From Halichondria panicea (Eukaryota > Porifera > Demospongiae > Suberitida > Halichondriidae), in contig NC_087379.1 in NCBI RefSeq assembly GCF_963675165.1, positions 3,538,201 through 3,602,200 on the forward strand: a stretch of 64,000 nt of DNA, read 5' to 3'. The notes under the pieces were generated by a model. The model did not search any database and had not been told where the DNA came from. It was given only the letters and a program-made list of their open reading frames with translations. Below, in pieces: positions 58,191 to 64,000 of the stretch (position 1 is the stretch's first letter; every line of letters starts with the position of its first letter). Position numbers and translations under genes: made by a program.

Positions 58191-58794
58191 ATACTTTGAG
58201 TTAGTGCTGTGTGCTGTGCATTGTCGTAATTCAATTATAAACTATTTATAATTGTGAGACCACTATACTAACCACTATACTAACACAATATCATCTATTG
58301 CCAGCTGCTTTCGGTGGATGAATACGTTTGTTGGCCCATTGCCACTCCTATGAATCATAGTGCTCCCATAGTGTAGAACTTTTATCGTCAGTTGTCTACG
58401 TCATTGTCGGTTCGGGGGTTCTTGTTATTCTGAAGAAACTTTCTTCGTTCGTACATTCTTCGTTCGTACAATGCGAAAGCAAACATTAGTTTGTCTCTGC
58501 CACTGGTTTGTACGCAATGAGTCTGATGTGTTCTCGCATTTCTGAGCGGCGACAGGAATGGCGACAGTACAATCTGAACATTGTAGTTTGGCAATATCTT
58601 TAGCGTTTGTGACATTCGCTTGTTCGCTTCGCCATACTGCTGTGCCCCCTTTCCATGAGATGTACCGAAAAAATTTCACTTGATCTTTAGTTCATGCAGA
58701 TGAGTCCATCACTAAAGATGTTGAGGGTTGTCTGAACCAAATCGCCGATCCATGCATATGCAGCCAGTGGGCTGCTCTTTGCCTATCGACTACT
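58191..58794. other. Spacer with a possible short zinc-ribbon fragment on the minus strand
   Basis: The minus frame near 58.50-58.58 kb reads AKLQCSDCTVAIPVAAQKCE, a C..C....P...KxC pattern reminiscent of short zinc ribbons in mobile-element proteins. Too short to assign. Confidence 0.2.
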
Positions 58795-59171
58795 TGCGCA
58801 TGCGCCAAATTATTGGATATTTTACCGTACTATAATACTGAATACAGAGTAGCTAGCTAGAGACAGAGCTGTGTAGCTGCTATTTTCTTCTGATAGAATC
58901 AGTAGCAGTAGTATAGTAGACTTTCACATGGCACCTCCTTTCAGACTCTTTTTAACATAGCAGGCTAGTAGGAATGGGCTAGAAACCTTCAATCGAACTT
59001 TCTATCTACTTCCTTCAATCCACTTCCCTTCATTGTTATGTCATAGTTTTACTAAGAATATAATATACGATGTTATCCAAAGCCCCCAGATACCGGGGCG
59101 CATGCGCAGGCAGTCGATACCAGGCCCACTTCCCTAAGTGAAGTGGGAAGTGCGGCCTGGGATCGAGGCTA
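58795..59171 (+). repeat. Dispersed repeat copy, TAGCC-ended family
   Basis: Second copy of the family described at 49735-50155. The terminal hairpin is longer here (CCCACTTCCCTAAG / TGAAGTGGGAAGTG). Confidence 0.85.
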
Positions 59172-60307
59172 CTACTAACCATCGCATTTTGATTTCAGCG
59201 ATGCTACTTGTCTGCGTTTAACGTAGGCGTCCTCCACTGTCCCCAAGACTTCAACTTTTTCGACTCGGTCATTACTTTGCCATTGGTGATATCGAACTGT
59301 CCTATCGAACTGTCCTCAATATAATTGACTGCTCAGGCAATCTTAGCTTGAGGATCACAGGTAACTTGAGCAATGAAATCTAAGAGGCGGACATTCTCAT
59401 GATAAGACATGATAAGACATACAGTGATATACATACATGATACACATACATGATGACGAATATAGAGTTTAACACTGATTGGTCTCAACTCACAAAAATT
59501 GGTCACCAATTTTGATGTCGGGATGTCAATGACAATAGCATGATGAATTCATCCATCCGTGTGGTTGACACTCCAAATTTCACTACATGGCCTGGTAAAC
59601 GCATGCGCCAGAATTACCGTAAATTGTAGTATATTTATCAGTAGTTGTAAAACATTGATATCTATAATGATTTCATAAACAGTCCAAGTTGTAATGGCTC
59701 TCGTTGGAAAACACAAGCAGCTGGAGTGCCTGTGTTTATGTGGGTACCGCAGCTCTCCCTTTCTAGTGCACTTTTCAAAGTGTTGGTGTAGCTGTTTGAT
59801 CTGGAAGGAGTATTGGTCACAGAGTAAGTACGTGGTATCTCCGAGGAACTTGTCGCCTGGTCGCCTGAGTACTGTACTATCCACATTTATTTTTTACCCA
59901 CAGGTTTAACTAATTTCTTGTGAGATTGACTTGTTGCCTGGAGTGTGTGTATCCCGATCCTGATCCTGGATTAGCTGTCTCTGTCTACAGAGAGGTAGCC
60001 TCGTTTTTCTACGGTAAATAATAAATTAAGCAGTAAATACCAGGCTCACGTCGATCGAGGCTGTGACAAATTAAGGTTACGGTCTAGTGTTTTGCCCACG
60101 CAGTTTAGAGTCACTCATGAATACTACAACAATTGTGTATTCCTCGCACCTTGTAGCACTACAGCAAACTGGGGTACACGTGGCCTACACAGTATATACA
60201 GACAGAGTTCTTTTTTGCTTCCATAGCTAGGTGTGAGAGCTACCACAGTTACCACAGTCTATATATAGAGGATGAAAATCATTGAGTGACGTACAGGTAA
60301 GCAAGTA
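59172..60307. other. Spacer
   Basis: No gene recognised on either strand; minus frames at 59549-59886 have unremarkable composition. Confidence 0.4.
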
Positions 60308-60581
60308 CAGTAGAACCTCGATTATCCGGCTTGGCAGTTTTCTTGTTATCACTGGTCCCTCAAATGCGCATGCGCATTGCAGCTGTTATTGCAGCTGTTA
60401 CCATGGAGACATGCCTGCTTATCGTCGCAGACAACCATGTGGCACTGCTATTTATCAATAAAGTGGGTGGATCAAGGCGTGGTTTATCTATTCAATTATC
60501 CGGCATATTCACTTATCCGGCCTGCTTCTGGATCCGGTCTGCTTCTGGAACCAAGGTGTCCGGATAATCGAGGTTCTACTG
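60308..60581. mobile_element. 274-bp pogo/Tigger-type MITE with TA target duplication
   Basis: The left terminus CAGTAGAACCTCGATTATCC is the exact reverse complement of the right terminus (GGATAATCGAGGTTCTACTG), and TA flanks both (60306-60307 and 60582-60583). CAGTAGAACCTC..ATTATCCG is the known terminal signature of pogo/Tigger elements. The interior also has two further TTATCCGGC words. No transposase is encoded. It would depend on a pogo transposase such as the decayed one at 18-19 kb, though the ends of that element were not identified, so cognate status is unknown. Confidence 0.9.
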
Positions 60582-60689
60582 TACCATAATTATATTTATG
60601 TCCTTGATGATCTAGTATTTGTTACTGTCCAGAGTGGGATGTAGGTAGAGATGGCACCTATTCCTAATCTAGGACTAGGACAAGCAAGC

Positions 60690-61294
60690 TCAGGCAGTAG
60701 AGCATCTTGATAAAAAGCGTTCAGTCTGTTGGTAAATTCCATCTGTCCTGACAACAAAATCGCACTACTCGTTGTTCGTACAATATAGCTGGCACTGGAT
60801 TTGATAATAGTAGTCGTGTTGCTGATATGTTTGTTCTTTTTCAGGTGAACCACTGTGACAGGCCTCAGACAACGTCATACTTCTCTTAGTGAAAGGGTTT
60901 TTTATTTCAAGTATCCCTTTTGTTTGGTCACTGGGATCTTGGACTATACCGTTGCCGCTAACCATGGGTTGTCAAGAGAAACGGAAAGACCACAGTCTAT
61001 TTGTGTGCACTTAGTTCTTTACTGGTGAGCAGTGTCCGTGCTCCATCTCCATTCCATATCTGGTAGCGTTATTCCCACGAAACGTATTATAGATTTACTT
61101 TGTTTGCTCATTTTCAGTATCACCTTTGATGCTGTTAGCCGCTTCTTTCTTTCTTTTCGCCATCTATCGTTTCCAGCTTGTTCTTTCGTTGTGTTTTCTA
61201 TTTCTATTGCCTCTTCTTTAGAAATCTTTAGAAACAGCAACATTAACATTAGCTTCGTAATGTAGCTTCGTAATGCAACAGGAGGTGATTGCAA
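60690..61294 (-). pseudogene. YqaJ-like (lambda-exonuclease fold) nuclease
   Basis: The minus strand reads RWRKERKKRLTASKVILKMS (61.11-61.17 kb), then GIVQDPSDQTKGILEIKNPF (60.89-60.95 kb), KRSMTLSEAC, YYYQIQCQLYCTNNE (60.77-60.81 kb) and in a shifted frame LNAFYQDALLPEL (60.67-60.73 kb). W...R..RLTAS, the LEIK(C/N)PF catalytic E-x-K, and HDYYYQ+Q.QL are hallmarks of the YqaJ exonuclease family, which degrades DNA ends and promotes recombination. The upstream catalytic aspartate (in a S/T-P-D-G motif) is missing: a small deletion at about 60.95-60.96 kb replaces it and shifts the frame. Animal copies of this family are commonly linked to transposons. Non-functional as written. Confidence 0.7.
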
Positions 61295-62009
61295 TTTATA
61301 TTACTATTTCAGATTACTATTTCAGATCACAAAAAGTCTGATGTTAATGTTAAGGTTACGGTAAACCGTTTGCTCATTAATTATAGATCCAGCTAGAATG
61401 AGCTAGAAGTCCAGCTGAAATGCAGTTGCAGTCTACTGTAGCTGAACTATATGCAGGGTAGAGATGTTAAAAAAAAGGGCTACTGAAAGCTCACAAGACG
61501 TCTGTCATCACAAGACGTCTGTCAGCCATTTTAACTCCTGGTAAGAGTATTTTTGGAAGCATAAAATGACTACTGGTTTGTGTTACATAATTATATAGAA
61601 GATTGGTTTAAGGTTCAAGAAAAAGAGTTAACATGTACCAAAGCTTCGCAAGAATACAGAACCCCATACATCTTGGAAAAGTAATAGCGATGTCACATGT
61701 TGACACGAATGGCAGTCTGTCTTGGTATTAGTAAATCATTAGTAAATCGAATCATTGGCTACTGGAATCTTAGACGACCCAGTTAAGAATTGCAGAATGT
61801 GAGGGAGGGTGACATCATTTCGATCTGTAGGACAATAATTATAATATCAAGTTTGGCATGATGGCTACATGACATTGTGTTATTTTCCTATTTCCTATTT
61901 TTCTATACATACACATGGCATGCCACCACTATAATTATATCTGGTGCTAACCTTTGCATTCAGTCGGACCATGAGTATACACGGACCATGAGTATACACT
62001 TCTTTGTGC
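61295..62009. other. Spacer
   Basis: No gene recognised; microduplications CACAAGACGTCTGTCA (61.49-61.52 kb) and AGATTACTATTTC (61.30-61.33 kb). Confidence 0.4.
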
Positions 62010-62400
62010 GGCCATTGTCAGAGTACACTAGATAGTCAGGCGTCACATCAAAACTACTCGATGAAGCATGTAGACCCCAAATGCTGTCGCGGTACATTGT
62101 AATCAAACCATTCATTTCCAAAGTGTCGACAATACCCTTCTTGAGTATGGAATAAATCGTTATGTAGCCAAACAGCAGTTGGTCTTTGTCTTTGAGGGTT
62201 ACTTGACAGGTTGGTTTTGCATAACCGCTAGTAAATAATCATTGGTTCTGAAAACTTGCTGTAGCTGAGCAAACCTGAAATTAAAACATAGCGTCCCAGT
62301 ACTTGCCTGTTTGAGACAACGTAGACTCTGCCAAACACAATGAAGTCGGCAACAGCCTTTTTCCAACAAGGTAGAATTTGTTGTCTGCCAGTGCTTGTAC
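62010..62400 (-). pseudogene. Unrecognised coding-like segment
   Basis: The minus strand reads VTLKDKDQLLFGYITIYSIL followed by KKGIVDTLEMNGLITMYRDS and IWGLHASSSSFDVTPDYLVY. Composition and length (about 60 codons without a stop) suggest a real exon or relic. I do not recognise the family. A neighbouring minus frame at 62199-62402 is probably the shadow or an upstream part. Confidence 0.35.
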
Positions 62401-62741
62401 ATTCATCAACACTAACTCGAATGAGCTTTTTGACACAGAAAGAATGCTTAGAGACATGAAGTGCTTAGAGACATGAATGTCGTATGTTTATCCTTTGATA
62501 TCCTTCCTCATCAACATCATACAGAACTCGTTTCTGGTGCTGTAGCAAGATATGTTTTACCTCAAATGCTACGAGGAGCTGTAAGTAAGAAAATTGAGCA
62601 TGTGACGCATACTTTTTTTTTTTTTTGGGAGTAAACAACACCTTTATGGTGGAAGCAAGTAAATAATAGTATAATAAAAAATAATAAAACAAAGAACAGT
62701 GTATGTAAAATAGTGTGTACATGAGGTGAACAGTTAGTTTG
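62401..62741. other. Spacer
   Basis: T(12) run near 62.61-62.63 kb and A/T-rich sequence; this may be the 3' tail region of the adjacent non-LTR-like element, read in the minus direction. Confidence 0.35.
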
Positions 62742-63900
62742 TTAGTTTTGCTGCAAGCTGGCCTCTGCTATAACCAGGTCCACAGGTGACATCTTCATAG
62801 CGTGGCCTCTTGATGAACGAGCGCCACGTATGCATTGAATGGCGGACCTGAGCAGGCTGAAAGAGAGGGAGCATCTCAGCCAGTACAGGGTGGTGCTGTA
62901 GGGTTGGTCCCATTTCTCTGCTAGCAGGGAGGCCAGTCGTTTGTAGAAGTTTGTAGCTTGTTTTGAAAGGCTGCCAGTCGCAGACATCACAATGGGGACG
63001 AAAGTAGCATGCTCCACTTCTCTCACCCTTTGTCCGTATGCACGGATCTTTTCCCTCTCGTGCTTTCTGAAGCATTGGTCTAGGGTTGTGTTGCGATTTG
63101 AGGGAGCAAAAGGGTTGAAGACTCTGACGTCCATCAGGGTTCTCTCGCGTCTGCCTCCCCAGAGACCACTGGCAGCAACATCAAGCCTAGCACCTATGGT
63201 GGTATTTGCGCTTCTCCCGGACATGGTCTCTGTGGTGATCTCCTGAAGCTCTGGTTCAATTTGCACATCATTGCATACTTCAGTTAAGAGTCTCGCTGTT
63301 AAATCTCTTATTTCATTGTGACGCAGGGAAGGAAACCCACCGCGTGGGCAAGAAAGTATATGATCCACAACAAACGCAGCGCCACAGGCACAGTGTGTGG
63401 GGGTCTTGATGGGTGTCCAGCCGTAGCGTAGGGCCATGGGCCATGGCATCAACGGCACCCTTGTGGAGACAGAAGCCATGTTTCTTGATTGGCAGAGAAG
63501 TCAGCCAGCTCGAGGCACCTGATTGGCTTGCGAGGTCCATAGCTTTAGAGAGCTCAGGGGTTACTTCCTCTTGTAGGGTGGATGCAGCTTGCGTCATGTG
63601 CTCCCTTCGGTCACGCTGGATCTCGCGTTTGGCAGTTATCTGGTCCGCAAAGCCAGGTGGGTTCACTACCCCTTAGGTTTATCAGAGGGGTGGTGATCTT
63701 GATGGAAGCATTGAATTCGTCCTCTGAGCGGGAGGAGGCGTCTGGTATTCCTAATCCACCTAGCCTTGCGGGTAGTGCCAGCAATTTTCTCATAGAGTCG
63801 TTTGGTGGTGGATGACCCGTGATGAATGGTAAAAATTCAGAGCGGATAGTGTCCTCTAGACGCATACTTTTTACACCTCTCATTTTTTGACAGATCGACA
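62742..63900 (-). pseudogene. Retroelement polyprotein C-terminus: RT tail, CCHC zinc motif and restriction-like endonuclease
   Basis: The minus strand reads RLEDTIRSEFLPFITGHPPP (63.82-63.87 kb), LLALPARLGGLGIPDASSRS and EFNASIKITTPL (63.69-63.79 kb), then in a shifted frame GASSWLTSLPIKKHGFCLHK (63.46-63.52 kb), then in a third frame CACGAAFVVDHILSCPRGGF (CCHC motif, 63.33-63.40 kb), LRHNEIRDLTARLLTEVCND, GARLDVAASGLWGGRRERTL and MDVRVFNPFAPSNR (63.11-63.19 kb), and finally FYKRLASLLAEKW and RSAIQCIRGARSS. The D...(11-14 residues)...MDVRVFNP core is the PD-(D/E)XK-like endonuclease of site-specific non-LTR-type elements (R2-like restriction-like endonuclease), which cuts the target before reverse transcription. 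The main frameshift at 63432-63445 is a perfect 7-bp duplication. The element continues beyond the right edge. Confidence 0.75.
63432..63445 (+). repeat. 7-bp perfect microduplication in the retroelement coding sequence
   Basis: GGCCATG twice in succession. Counting only one copy restores the reading frame from HKGAVDAM to ALRYGW. Confidence 0.85.
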
Positions 63901-64000
63901 GATCGATGTCTGGCAAGTCACTGAGGTCACTGAGGTCACTGTCACTCTCTGAATCCATCTTCGTCAAGCCCCACATACGTAGCTCACAATAAGATTATCT
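63901..64000. other. Right edge of window
   Basis: GATCGACAGATCGATG and CACTGAGGTCACTGAGGTCACT show two further microduplications; the coding frame of the retroelement is lost here, and the sequence probably continues into it further right. Confidence 0.4.

Noticed and set aside
1-64000. Bacterial or contaminating contig
   Set aside because: GT..AG introns in coding blocks, several classes of animal retroelements and absence of dense gene packing or ribosome-binding sites argue for a eukaryotic nuclear genome.

Overview
This window looks like a repeat-rich, AT-rich metazoan nuclear locus, most plausibly from a sponge. The reasons are: GT..AG introns can be inferred inside coding stretches, short palindromes such as AATTATAATT recur everywhere, and the decayed mobile elements (BEL/Pao, DIRS-like, pogo/Tigger, copia, Helitron-like, retroelement with restriction-like endonuclease) form a mix I associate with sponge and cnidarian genomes. 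There is no operon structure, ribosome-binding signal or long intact bacterial-style ORF. The sponge assignment is an inference from recalled family resemblance, not from a search. I found no intact host gene, no tRNA or rRNA gene and no CRISPR array.

Layout. 1.2-4.3 kb: two decayed genes in head-to-head orientation. 5.0-6.4 kb: a fold-back repeat with arms of about 515 bp. 7.2-10.1 kb: a long decayed gene of unknown mobile-element-like type, followed by a 218-bp unit present three times. 11.4-16.3 kb: a BEL/Pao retrotransposon on the minus strand, split by a 682-bp insertion with a 7-bp target duplication. 18.0-19.8 kb: a pogo/Tigger transposase and a HIRAN-like fragment. 23.9-24.4 kb: a hairpin repeat. 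26.3-27.2 kb: minisatellites. 27.3-30.0 kb: a divergent pair of genes, spliced at least in part, whose candidate ATG codons overlap in the tetranucleotide CATG. 31-32.8 kb: a DIRS-like tyrosine-recombinase retroelement. 33.2-33.6 kb: a perfect 96-bp inverted repeat. 34.0-40.2 kb: MITEs (TA and TTAA type) among fragments of SAM-domain, Ulp1-like protease, zinc-binding and Helitron-associated genes. 41.5-47.5 kb: a 6-kb element with terminal inverted repeats of about 460-506 bp; it holds a transposase-like pseudogene, a nested MITE and a fragment resembling the WD40 domain of COP1. 48-64 kb: dispersed repeats, a copia RNase H fragment, a pogo-type MITE with TA duplications, a YqaJ-like exonuclease pseudogene, and at the right edge the C-terminal half of a retroelement with a CCHC motif and restriction-like endonuclease.

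How the parts work together. The window is best read as a graveyard of nested mobile elements. Three points stand out: the 6-kb large-TIR element carrying a COP1-like fragment; the perfect or very long inverted repeats; and a pervasive pattern of perfect two-copy tandem microduplications (about 7-17 bp) that frameshift several unrelated elements. That pattern is either a real recent mutational process or an assembly artefact.
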